A stretch of DNA of 11,988 nucleotides from Bacteroidales bacterium UBA4318 (GCA_002393895.1 DGUE01000004.1:1-11988); one strand, 5' to 3'. Positions 1-4,928 are shown, numbered from the stretch's first letter. Translations and numbers: made by a program. Notes: generated by a model from the letters alone, not told the origin.

Positions 1-40
1 CATAATCCGGAGGTCGTGGGATCATGCCCCACTCCCGCTA
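1..40 (+). tRNA. tRNA with CAU anticodon (Met type), 3' half only
   Basis: The window begins at the anticodon. Bases 1-40 fit tRNA positions 34-73 with no gap: anticodon CAT (1-3), AA, 3' anticodon strand TCCGG (6-10), variable loop AGGTC (11-15), T-stem GTGGG (16-20) and CCCAC (28-32), 3' acceptor strand TCCCGCT (33-39), and discriminator A40. CCA is not encoded. The T-loop is ATCATGC, not the usual TTCRANN: positions 54 and 58 are A and T, the reverse of the normal T54/A58 pair. Identity among initiator Met, elongator Met and Ile2 cannot be settled without the 5' half. T72 could be the mismatched position of an initiator, but 39-41 read TCC rather than CCC. The intact arms favour a real gene over a decayed one. 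Confidence 0.75.
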
Positions 41-68
41 CAAGAACGCCCCAAGGCATTCTTGTAGC
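37..68 (+). repeat. Inverted repeat reading out of the tRNA 3' end
   Basis: Bases 37-50 and 55-68 are inverted repeats with a CCAA loop: GCTACAAGAA (37-46) pairs with TTCTTGTAGC (59-68), then one C/A mismatch, then GCC/GGC. The left arm contains the last four bases of the tRNA body, so the element mirrors the mature tRNA end. There is no clean T-run, only CTCTTTT after it. It may be a terminator or processing hairpin for the tRNA transcript, or an inverted duplication of the tRNA end. Confidence 0.75.
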
Positions 69-69
69 T

Positions 70-93
70 CTTTTAGGGGCGCTGCCCCTAAAG
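70..93. repeat. GC-rich hairpin
   Basis: The arms 70-80 and 84-93 pair around a GCT loop: nine contiguous pairs (TTTAGGGGC against GCCCCTAAA), a one-base T bulge, and a closing C-G pair. No T-run follows on either strand, so a terminator role is doubtful. It is the second hairpin directly behind the tRNA, and its role is unknown. Confidence 0.6.
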
Positions 94-154
94 TACCCCG
101 CGGCTCCCGGGCTAGTATGTCCTCAGGTCAAGCCTTCGGACACGCCCTCCGCCG

Positions 155-170
155 GCGCTCTGCAGAGCGC
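155..170. repeat. 16-bp perfect palindrome
   Basis: GCGCTCTGCAGAGCGC is its own reverse complement and ends the GC-rich block that follows the tRNA. Both a protein-binding palindrome and a leftover of a mobile repeat are possible. Beyond it, 171-301 is AT-rich and shows no gene or structure that I can support. Confidence 0.6.
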
Positions 171-301
171 ATGAAAGCACTCATATACACCATATATATA
201 CCCGTCTCAATACACTGTGATGGTTTTTTTATTAATATGGGGTGGGGATTATCAAGGTTATATTCTGCTTTTCGGATAATGGTAACGGCATTCGGCCACT
301 A

Positions 302-510
302 TTCCCAAAATATGGCTGACCTATAGAGGTTTTGCCCGGTTTCCTTGACAGGTAAGCCCAAAAATGGCCGACCTGTAGAGGTTATGCCCGGTTTCCTTGA
401 CAGGTAAGCCCAAAAAAGGCTGACCTGTAGAGGTTTTGCCCGATTTCCTTGACAGGTAAGCCCAAAAATGGCCGACCTGTAGAGGTTTTGGCGCGAAACC
501 TTGACGGGTG
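302..510. repeat. 52-bp tandem repeat array, about four units
   Basis: Units start at 318, 370, 422 and 474, each 52 bp apart. Units 1-3 differ at only a few positions. A partial unit tail precedes them at about 302-317. Unit 4 keeps the first 17 bases and then diverges to a self-complementary core. Each unit contains a six-base inverted pair (ACCTGT and ACAGGT), imperfect in unit 1. With no unique spacers and a fixed 52-bp period, this is a tandem repeat and not a CRISPR. The reading frame that crosses it on the minus strand is only the repeat translated. Confidence 0.9.
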
Positions 511-524
511 ATTTCGTACTCACC
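474..524 (+). other. Structured element, copy A (unit 4 of the array)
   Basis: The outer stem is ACCTGT 475-480 with ACGGGT 504-509, including one T·G wobble. The inner stem is AGGTTTT 483-489 with GAAACCT 495-501 around a five-base loop. The 3' outer arm can instead pair forward: GGTGA 507-511 with TCACC 520-524. The same layout recurs at 2774-2827 with changed bases but kept pairing. It lies just upstream of the promoter at 548. It is not a known RNA class to me. Confidence 0.5.
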
Positions 525-547
525 ACCGGCGGGAAGTTAAGGATGCC

Positions 548-581
548 TTTGAGAAGTCAGCTTGAAAAAACGCTATCTTTG
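548..581 (+). promoter_or_regulatory. Bacteroidota-type promoter
   Basis: A TTTG -33 element (548-551) is followed after 22 bases by TATCTTTG (574-581), an exact match to the TAnnTTTG -7 consensus. Transcription would start near 586-588 and run rightward to the terminator at 735-772, giving a transcript of about 185 nt. Confidence 0.55.
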
Positions 582-588
582 ACAGTTA

Positions 589-604
589 GATAAATCGGGA
601 TTCA
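589..604 (+). repeat. Degenerate third copy of the 17-bp motif
   Basis: GATAAATCGGGATTCA matches 14 of the first 16 bases of the motif at 1737-1753. It is followed by CAACCAT at a start codon, as the 1737 copy also is. This suggests a shared upstream module rather than chance. Confidence 0.45.
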
Positions 605-607
605 ACC

Positions 608-707
608 ATGAAGAATTACGTCATTGAATCACTTGTATCCGGGATGCTTTATTGTATTGGTGATGGGATTGTTCCGTAAGATAACCAGCAAGAAGAAAGA
701 CAACTAA
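608..707 (+). pseudogene. Frameshifted small membrane-protein ORF (about 32 aa)
   Basis: From ATG 608 the frame begins MKNYVIESLVSGML and then stops at 677-679 after 23 codons. Reading one T fewer in the TTT run at 648-650 moves to the frame IVLVMGLFRKITSKKKDN, which ends at TAA 705-707. The joined product would be about 32 aa: a short N-terminus, one hydrophobic segment and a strongly basic tail, typical of a single-span small membrane protein. It sits between a good promoter (548-581) and a terminator (735-772). It could be a decayed gene, a sequencing or assembly error in the T run, or chance within a small RNA. I do not recognise the family. Confidence 0.3.
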
Positions 708-734
708 TTTGCTTTATACTGTAGTCTACACAGC

Positions 735-772
735 AAAAGCCGGTCACTCGACTGGTTTTTGTTTTTTCCCGG
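735..772 (+). terminator. Terminator of the short plus-strand unit, inside the permease gene end
   Basis: AAAAGCCGGT (735-744) pairs with ACTGGTTTTT (751-760) around a six-base loop, with one bulged G. G742 and T753 pair as G·U only in plus-strand RNA, so the hairpin favours rightward transcription. TTTTTGTTTTTT follows at once. The right half lies within the last nine codons of the minus-strand permease gene, which stops at 744. Confidence 0.6.
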
Positions 773-1661
773 GTTTTACAACCATAAAAACGACTGCTGC
801 CACGCAGATGGCAATTCCTGCTGCCATCTTGGAGGTCATAACTTCGCCGAACATGAGTGTACCTATCAAGATTGCCGTAAGTGGTTCAAACACGCCCAGA
901 ACGGCCGTCTTTGTGGGTCCTATATAGCGAGAAGAGATAGCAATGGTCAGCATAGAGACCATGGTAGGAATGATTGCCAGGCCGATGAGATTCCCGCAGT
1001 CGGCGAGCGTGTCGATACCCTCATGTATACTTCCGCCCTGAACTGCGCGGATGGTAGCAAACAGGATGGCGCCTGTAATCAGCGAGTAGAGAGTAATCGT
1101 ATGTTCCGAAACGTTCCTGATTCGTTTGCTCCTGTTCACTATAACAAGATAGAAAGAATAACACAGGGCCGAACCTATTGCGAGCAATACTCCCGGAACG
1201 CGAACCTGAACTGCCCCGGAAGGGGTAGAAAGGAGCAGGATACCCCCGAAGGTTGCCGAGATGGCAAGCCATGTCTGCCAACTGGGATAGATTCGGAGAA
1301 ACACCATTATCAGTGCTACAATTACCGGGTATAGGTATATCAGTGTAGTTGCAAGTCCTGACGGAATAAACTCGTATGAGCAGAAGAGGGTGATGCTGCT
1401 GCCCGCGAAAAAAATGCCCAACAGGATCAGAAGTCCAAGTTCGCGCCGTTTTGCCAGAAAGGATTCTTTCTTGAATAACATCAATACCGCAAGGAAGACC
1501 GCAGCGAAGGCATATCGGAAAAAGAGCATGACCATGATGGGTACGCCACTCTCCATCAGAGCCTTTCCGAAAAGCGGATTGGTCCCATAAGAGACACCGG
1601 CAAGAATGCCGGCGATGTACCCGAGCAGACGCCTCTTGTCTGTATGCATAACCGTTTTCAT
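744..1661 (-). CDS. EamA/DMT-superfamily permease
   Basis: This is an integral inner-membrane protein of about 305 aa with ten predicted hydrophobic helices arranged as two EamA repeats, the usual size and layout for 10-TMS drug/metabolite transporters. The second repeat carries the typical segment IGPTKTAVLGVFEPLTAIL followed by MFGE; the first has GVSYGTNPLFGK near the N-terminus. The substrate (metabolite, amino acid or drug) cannot be read from the sequence. The frame opens at a TTG at 1673, but ATG 1661 (MKTVMHTDKRR) is preferred because it gives a short basic N-terminus; ATG 1649 is an alternative. A TATCTTTG promoter at 1691-1684 drives it away from the DUF1349 gene. No strong minus-strand terminator is visible behind it. 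Confidence 0.9.
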   Translation of the reverse strand: MKTVMHTDKRRLLGYIAGILAGVSYGTNPLFGKALMESGVPIMVMLFFRYAFAAVFLAVLMLFKKESFLAKRRELGLLILLGIFFAGSSITLFCSYEFIPSGLATTLIYLYPVIVALIMVFLRIYPSWQTWLAISATFGGILLLSTPSGAVQVRVPGVLLAIGSALCYSFYLVIVNRSKRIRNVSEHTITLYSLITGAILFATIRAVQGGSIHEGIDTLADCGNLIGLAIIPTMVSMLTIAISSRYIGPTKTAVLGVFEPLTAILIGTLMFGEVMTSKMAAGIAICVAAVVFMVVKPGKKQKPVE

Positions 1662-1683
1662 AAACACCGGCAAAATAGGGGCA

Positions 1684-1691
1684 CAAAGATA
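1684..1691 (-). promoter_or_regulatory. -7 promoter element of the permease gene
   Basis: Read on the minus strand this is TATCTTTG, a full match to TAnnTTTG. It lies 22 bases before the chosen ATG at 1661. No clear TTTG -33 element was identified. Confidence 0.5.
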
Positions 1692-1736
1692 CTCATTTTA
1701 TTTGCACATATTGCAGAAGATGGCTATCTTCACACC

Positions 1737-1753
1737 GATAAATCGGAATTTAC
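1737..1753 (+). repeat. 17-bp inverted repeat, left copy
   Basis: GATAAATCGGAATTTAC lies just before the DUF1349 lipoprotein gene. Its exact reverse complement is at 2504-2520, just after the gene. A degenerate direct copy lies at 589-604. Confidence 0.85.
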
Positions 1754-1762
1754 ATCAACCAT

Positions 1763-2500
1763 ATGACCAACATCACCAAACTCCTTTGCTTAGGCCTCTG
1801 CCTCTGTGCAGTTGCCTGCGGAAACCCGTCACAGAAAGCGTCTGACACTGAATTTACCGACAGCGTAACCGAGGCTCTCGCATGTGGTGGACAAATCGAT
1901 CTGGACCAGCTCCAGTGGACCAGAGAGCCTGCTGCCTGTGAAATGAAGGAAGGTGTCATCTCCATTACTACGGCCCCTCACACGGACCTTTGGCAGCGGA
2001 CATACTACCATTTCAGGAACGATAATGCCCCGGTGCTTCAGATGAAGACCAGGGAGAAGTTCTTCAGCTTCGTGGTGAAGACGGACTTCACACAGAGCCA
2101 TCAGCGCTTCGACCAGTGCGGCATAGTGATGTACCTGGACAGCGACAACTGGCTTAAGGGTTCCGTCGAGTTCGAGAACGAGGAGTTCCAGCACCTTGGA
2201 AGTGTGGCCACCAACAACGGTTATTCCGACTGGGCCACTACGGCTATATCGGCCGATGTAAAGACGATGTGGTACCGCCTTTCCCGCAGGGAGGACGACT
2301 TTTGCATCGAGTGCTCCACCGATGGAATCAACTTCAGCCAGATGCGCGTCTGCCATATGTACGCCGCCACCGACGGAATCAGCTTCGGCATCTACGCCTG
2401 TTCCCCGGAGGAATCCTCTTTTACGGCCGTGTTTACGGATATGAAGATTACGGCGTGCGCCTGGAAGGCCCACGACGGCCAGCAGCCGGATGAGGAGTAA
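1763..2500 (+). CDS. DUF1349-type lipoprotein
   Basis: This 245-aa protein is probably exported. The N-terminus MTNITKLLCLGLCLCAVAC is a hydrophobic signal that could be cleaved at Cys19 by signal peptidase II; the lipobox is weak (A-V-A-C). After a linker to about residue 40, residues 45-235 match the DUF1349 beta-sandwich (concanavalin-like) pattern: a WTREP-type strand, YYHFRNDNAPVLQM, then FDQCGIVMYLDSDNWLKGSVEFE, and a late FGIYACSPE strand. Such domains occur in sugar-related proteins, but no catalytic function is established, so binding of a carbohydrate is only an inference. The gene is divergent from the permease, and a poor -7 match (TTTATTTG near 1697-1704) may be its promoter. The exact 17-bp inverted repeat on both sides is unusual. 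Confidence 0.8.
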   Translation: MTNITKLLCLGLCLCAVACGNPSQKASDTEFTDSVTEALACGGQIDLDQLQWTREPAACEMKEGVISITTAPHTDLWQRTYYHFRNDNAPVLQMKTREKFFSFVVKTDFTQSHQRFDQCGIVMYLDSDNWLKGSVEFENEEFQHLGSVATNNGYSDWATTAISADVKTMWYRLSRREDDFCIECSTDGINFSQMRVCHMYAATDGISFGIYACSPEESSFTAVFTDMKITACAWKAHDGQQPDEE

Positions 2501-2503
2501 CTG

Positions 2504-2520
2504 GTAAATTCCGATTTATC
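2504..2520 (-). repeat. 17-bp inverted repeat, right copy
   Basis: GTAAATTCCGATTTATC is the exact reverse complement of 1737-1753 and begins four bases after the DUF1349 stop codon. No target-site duplication is visible outside the two copies. Confidence 0.85.
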
Positions 2521-2555
2521 TAAAGCCGTTTCCGATTTCACGGTCAAGGGTGGCA

Positions 2556-2711
2556 CTAAATGGCCGCCATATCCCTTCCCAGCTGGCGAATAGTGCCCAG
2601 AATCTGTTCCGTGCGCTGAACAGAGGGTTTCTTGATTCCGTAGATATAGCGGGAAAGAAGGCTCTTGTTGATGCCGATGTTCTATATAACTTCGGCGGTT
2701 TCAATGTTGTT
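2556..2711 (-). pseudogene. Remnant of an Xre/HicB-like helix-turn-helix gene
   Basis: On the minus strand, positions 2681-2559 encode 41 residues containing NIGINKSLLSRYIYGIKKPS and ending in IRQLGRDMAAI before a TAG at 2556-2558. This is the recognition helix and C-terminus of a Cro/C1-type DNA-binding domain, similar in look to the C-terminal domain of HicB-type antitoxins. The frame is broken just upstream by TAG at 2682-2684, which replaces what would be a Tyr codon. The preceding in-frame residues (NNIETAEVI) still fit the domain. No start codon or N-terminal half is left, and no toxin gene is next to it. The fragment is therefore a relic, probably of an antitoxin or small regulator. 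Confidence 0.6.
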
Positions 2712-2732
2712 TTTGTTTTTTATTATGTTGCA

Positions 2733-2743
2733 AAATATAGGGA
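2733..2743 (-). promoter_or_regulatory. Possible relic promoter of the helix-turn-helix remnant
   Basis: On the minus strand the region reads CTATATTTTGC, close to TAnnTTTGC with one extra base. It points into the broken regulator gene about 20 bases away. It is a weak match and probably a relic. Confidence 0.25.
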
Positions 2744-2773
2744 TAAATCTTTATACCTCCAAGATGTAGAGCC

Positions 2774-2827
2774 GACCCGTAGAGCTTTTGCGGGAAAACT
2801 TCGACGGGTGCTGTTAAAAACCACCCG
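2774..2827 (+). other. Structured element, copy B, with mutually exclusive stems
   Basis: ACCCGT 2775-2780 pairs with ACGGGT 2804-2809. The inner AG-c-TTTT 2783-2789 pairs with AAAACT 2795-2800 around a five-base loop. The 3' outer arm can instead pair with the next segment, CGGGTG 2805-2810 with CACCCG 2822-2827. That second pairing would use the left arm of the terminator hairpin. The arrangement resembles a transcription attenuator upstream of the flavin-reductase-like gene. Sequence and folding resemble copy A at 474-524. Confidence 0.45.
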
Positions 2828-2850
2828 ACAGGGCGGTGTTTTCCTTTTTT
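2815..2850 (+). terminator. Terminator-like hairpin upstream of the flavin-reductase-like gene
   Basis: CCACCC (2821-2826) pairs with GGGCGG (2831-2836) around GACA, allowing a bulge or mismatch. Flanking A-rich and T-rich stretches extend the stem, and CCTTTTTT follows. It precedes the promoter at 2853, so it would stop or attenuate transcription arriving from upstream. Confidence 0.5.
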
Positions 2851-2852
2851 CG

Positions 2853-2861
2853 TATCTTTGC
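2853..2861 (+). promoter_or_regulatory. -7 promoter element abutting the start codon
   Basis: TATCTTTGC matches TAnnTTTG and the G is only five bases before the ATG at 2866. The predicted transcription start falls at about the start codon, so this mRNA would be leaderless. No good -33 TTTG is visible; the T-run of the upstream hairpin occupies part of that space. Confidence 0.5.
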
Positions 2862-2865
2862 ATTC

Positions 2866-3543
2866 ATGAAACAACTAACTATCCTTTCGGCCATGGTGGC
2901 GATTACGCTGCTGGCCGCTTGCAAAACAACCAATAATCAGAACAATAACGAGATGAACAAGCAAGAAACACTTCAGGAAGTGGCCGGGCGCAAGAATTTC
3001 GGCGCAAGCCACGCTCTTATGACAACTCCCCAGCCTTGCGTAATGATTGCAACCTGGGACAAGGATCACACCCCGGACGTGATGATGGCGGCCTGGGCCG
3101 GTCAGTACGACCACAACCAGATCGTAGTGTCGTTGTCTAAGCACAAAACGACTGATAATCTGGAACTTACCGGCGCTTTCACCGTGTCGTTCGCAGACAT
3201 CCGTACAGTGGCCGAATCCGACTACCTCGGCATAGTGAGCGGCAATAACGTGCCGGATAAGGTGGCAAAAGTAGGATTCACCGTCACCCCCAGCCCCAAC
3301 GTGGACGCGCCCATCATCAACGAATATCCCCTCACCCTCGAGTGCAAGGTAGTAAGTTGGAAAGACGGCATCCTCGTGGGAGAAGTTGTGAACATGAGCG
3401 CGGATGAAAGCATCCTCACGGATGCAAAAGTGGATCTTGCCAAACTGCAGCCCATAGTATTCGATGCGGCCGGGATGTGCTACCGTGCCATCGGCGAAGT
3501 CGTAGGCGGAGCTTGGAATGCAGGCAAGAAATACACAGACTAA
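2866..3543 (+). CDS. Flavin-reductase-fold lipoprotein
   Basis: This protein of 225 aa has, after residue 30, the FMN-binding split-barrel of the flavin reductase-like family: ASHALMTTPQPCVMIATWD, DHTPDVMMAAWAGQ, then IVVSLSKHKTTDNLELTGAFTVSF in two strands, and a late EYPLTLECKV strand. Members are normally cytoplasmic FMN-binding oxidoreductases or flavin carriers. Here residues 1-19 (MKQLTILSAMVAITLLAAC) form a lipoprotein signal with lipobox LAAC, followed by an Asn-rich linker, so the domain is predicted to sit in the periplasm on a membrane. ATG 2866 is chosen because it supplies the basic signal-peptide start right behind the promoter. The internal Met30 would give a soluble protein of usual length and is the alternative. 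Substrate and electron donor are unknown. Confidence 0.8.
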   Translation: MKQLTILSAMVAITLLAACKTTNNQNNNEMNKQETLQEVAGRKNFGASHALMTTPQPCVMIATWDKDHTPDVMMAAWAGQYDHNQIVVSLSKHKTTDNLELTGAFTVSFADIRTVAESDYLGIVSGNNVPDKVAKVGFTVTPSPNVDAPIINEYPLTLECKVVSWKDGILVGEVVNMSADESILTDAKVDLAKLQPIVFDAAGMCYRAIGEVVGGAWNAGKKYTD

Positions 3544-3587
3544 TTAAAATATCTTAAAAATTATAACCAGTTTAAGGGAATTATTAC

Positions 3588-3595
3588 TATTTTTG
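3588..3595 (+). promoter_or_regulatory. -7 promoter element of the small lipoprotein gene
   Basis: TATTTTTG matches TAnnTTTG. It gives a 5' leader of roughly 55 nt before ATG 3655, and that leader contains two palindromes. Confidence 0.5.
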
Positions 3596-3598
3596 CGA

Positions 3599-3632
3599 TG
3601 TGACCGTTGTGTCACAACGTTTTAACCGGTTA
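3599..3632. promoter_or_regulatory. Two palindromes in the leader of the small lipoprotein gene
   Basis: CGTTGTG-T-CACAACG (3605-3619) is a near-perfect odd palindrome overlapping TGTGAC-N6-GTCACA (3599-3616). TAACCGGTTA (3623-3632) is a perfect ten-base palindrome. Both lie just downstream of the -7 element, where a repressor would block transcription. No regulator can be assigned. Confidence 0.4.
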
Positions 3633-3654
3633 TATTATTAAAGTTTATTGCCTT

Positions 3655-3882
3655 ATGAAGAAGATTTATGTTGTTCTGGCAGTTGTTGCTCTTCTGAGCT
3701 TCACCGCATGCGGAAACAAGAAGGCTAAGGAAGCCACCGCAGAACCCGCCGCTCAGGAAGTTGTCACTGAGAAGAGCGCTCAGGACGAGGTTAAGGATGC
3801 AGTTAAGGACGCCGCTGTCGACGTTGCAAAGACTGGCATCAGCGCTGGCGCAGAAGCCATCAAGGACGAGATCAAGAAGTAA
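3655..3882 (+). CDS. Small Ala/Lys/Glu-rich lipoprotein
   Basis: This is a 75-aa protein. MKKIYVVLAVVALLSFTAC is a compact lipoprotein signal with cleavage before Cys19. The mature part (about 57 aa) is almost entirely Ala, Lys, Glu, Asp and Val in an amphipathic, probably helical pattern (EVKDAVKDAAVDVAKTG, then AEAIKDEIKK). It resembles the many small, abundant helical lipoproteins of Bacteroidota whose roles are unknown. ATG 3655 is chosen because longer readings add 16 residues lying within the palindromic leader and lacking signal-peptide features. It has its own promoter (3588) and strong terminator (3905-3936), so it is a single-gene unit. I do not recognise a named family. Confidence 0.8.
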   Translation: MKKIYVVLAVVALLSFTACGNKKAKEATAEPAAQEVVTEKSAQDEVKDAVKDAAVDVAKTGISAGAEAIKDEIKK

Positions 3883-3888
3883 TTTTAC

Positions 3889-4440
3889 TTATTTGATTCT
3901 GATGCCCTCCCGAGCTAACTCAGGGAGGGTTTTTTTATGCCCTTCAGCATCTACCCAGCCGAGGCAGTCCTCGAGAATTGTAACCTTGAAACCGGCCTTC
4001 AGCAGATCTTCGGCCGTGTTGCGGACGCAATATTCCGTGGCGATCCCCACCACATAAACCACCTCCGTGCCAAGCAGTTGCAGCACTTCGGCAAGGCTCT
4101 GCCCGGCGGCATTTCGGCCCTCGAATCCGGAATACTGCTCCACCGCAGGGTCGCATCCCTTATAAAATGTAAGCTCCTCCTGCACGAAGGGCAGCAGGTC
4201 GTCGTGGATCTCCCCTTCTCGGGTGCCCGCAATGCAGTGAGGGGGCCATGGGCCGCCCTGTTCCGCGAAGGAGCAGTGGTTGGCGGGATGATGGTCACAT
4301 ATGAAGAGGGCCGGGATGCCGGGTTTCTTCTCCAGAAGGGCCTTGGTGGCAGCCACAGCCTCGAGGGAATGCTCGCAGGCAAGCGCGCCTCCGGGCAGGA
4401 ATCCATAAATCTCGTCTACTACGATAATCGCTTTTTCCAT
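3889..4440 (-). CDS. pncA: Nicotinamidase/isochorismatase-family hydrolase
   Basis: This 183-aa cysteine hydrolase probably deamidates nicotinamide to nicotinate for NAD salvage. Predicted catalytic residues are Asp9 (VVDEIYGF), Lys94 (FYKG) and Cys138 (ATEYCVRNT). The nicotinamidase metal site is intact: Asp49 and His51 in CDHHPANHCSFAEQGGPWPP, and His68. The length is slightly short of the usual 190-210 aa. The first motif is odd: the common DxQxDF is DEIYGF, with Gln to Ile and Asp to Gly, so a related amide substrate is possible. The gene begins four bases after the ispF stop, so the two are co-transcribed. The last 14 or so codons, GHKKTLPELAREGIRIK, contain the terminator hairpin of the convergent lipoprotein gene. 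Confidence 0.8.
   Translation of the reverse strand: MEKAIIVVDEIYGFLPGGALACEHSLEAVAATKALLEKKPGIPALFICDHHPANHCSFAEQGGPWPPHCIAGTREGEIHDDLLPFVQEELTFYKGCDPAVEQYSGFEGRNAAGQSLAEVLQLLGTEVVYVVGIATEYCVRNTAEDLLKAGFKVTILEDCLGWVDAEGHKKTLPELAREGIRIK
3905..3936 (+). terminator. Rho-independent terminator embedded in the pncA coding end
   Basis: CCCTCCCGAG (3905-3914) pairs with CTCAGGGAGGG (3919-3929) around CTAA with one bulged A, followed by seven T. It terminates the small lipoprotein gene. The whole hairpin lies inside the minus-strand hydrolase gene, which stops at 3889-3891. Confidence 0.85.
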
Positions 4441-4444
4441 ATCG

Positions 4445-4924
4445 TCAGTCTTTTTCTATCAAAACTACTGCCCAGACCTCGCAGCCTTCGCCACGCCCAA
4501 CGAATCCCAGGCGCTCGGTGGTGGTGGCCTTGACGCTCACCGCATCCACCGGAACCCCCAGAATCGGGGCCAGTGTGGCACGCATCTCATCGATGAAAGG
4601 ACGGAGTTTGGGGGCCTGGAGGGCGATGGTGATATCGGCGTTTCCGACCTTCCAGCCGCCTGCGCGGAGAAGATCCATCACCCGGCGGAGGAGGTCCTTG
4701 CTGTCGGCCCCCTTCCAGGTGGCGGAATTGTCCGGAAAGTGCAGGCCGATGTCGCCGAGGGCGGCTGCCCCAAGCAGGGCATCGCAAAGGGCGTGGATGG
4801 CAACATCACCGTCGGAATGGGCTACGAAGCCCTTTTCTGAAGGGATGCAGACCCCACCCAGCCACATAGGCAGGCCATCTGCGATGGCATGCACGTCGTA
4901 TCCTTGTCCGATTCGTATTTGCAT
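4445..4924 (-). CDS. ispF: 2-C-methyl-D-erythritol 2,4-cyclodiphosphate synthase
   Basis: IspF makes 2-C-methyl-D-erythritol 2,4-cyclodiphosphate, a step of the MEP isoprenoid pathway in the cytoplasm, and acts as a homotrimer. The 159-aa length is normal. The zinc ligands are present: Asp10 and His12 (GYDVHA) and His44 (AHSDGDVAIHALCDALLGA). The signature LGDIGLHFPD and the late segment VSVKATTTERLGFVGRGEG are typical. The frame extends upstream to a TTG at 4939, but that stretch overlaps the promoter; ATG 4924 gives the standard MQIRIGQGYDVH start. It heads a two-gene operon with the nicotinamidase-like gene and is divergent from the 5024 operon. Confidence 0.96.
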   Translation of the reverse strand: MQIRIGQGYDVHAIADGLPMWLGGVCIPSEKGFVAHSDGDVAIHALCDALLGAAALGDIGLHFPDNSATWKGADSKDLLRRVMDLLRAGGWKVGNADITIALQAPKLRPFIDEMRATLAPILGVPVDAVSVKATTTERLGFVGRGEGCEVWAVVLIEKD

Positions 4925-4928
4925 AGTG

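Noticed and set aside
24..326. Plus-strand 100-codon ORF behind the tRNA
   Set aside because: It runs through the tRNA T-arm and GC-rich hairpins, has no family resemblance, and ends in the repeat array.
302..526. CRISPR array
   Set aside because: The 52-bp units are joined directly with no unique spacers, and no cas gene is nearby.
299..526. Minus-strand 75-codon ORF
   Set aside because: Its repetitive protein is the tandem array in translation; the period shifts frame and no promoter is present.
2516..2704. Minus-strand 62-codon ORF
   Set aside because: A different frame of the same stretch gives the recognisable helix-turn-helix remnant; this frame does not resemble any protein.
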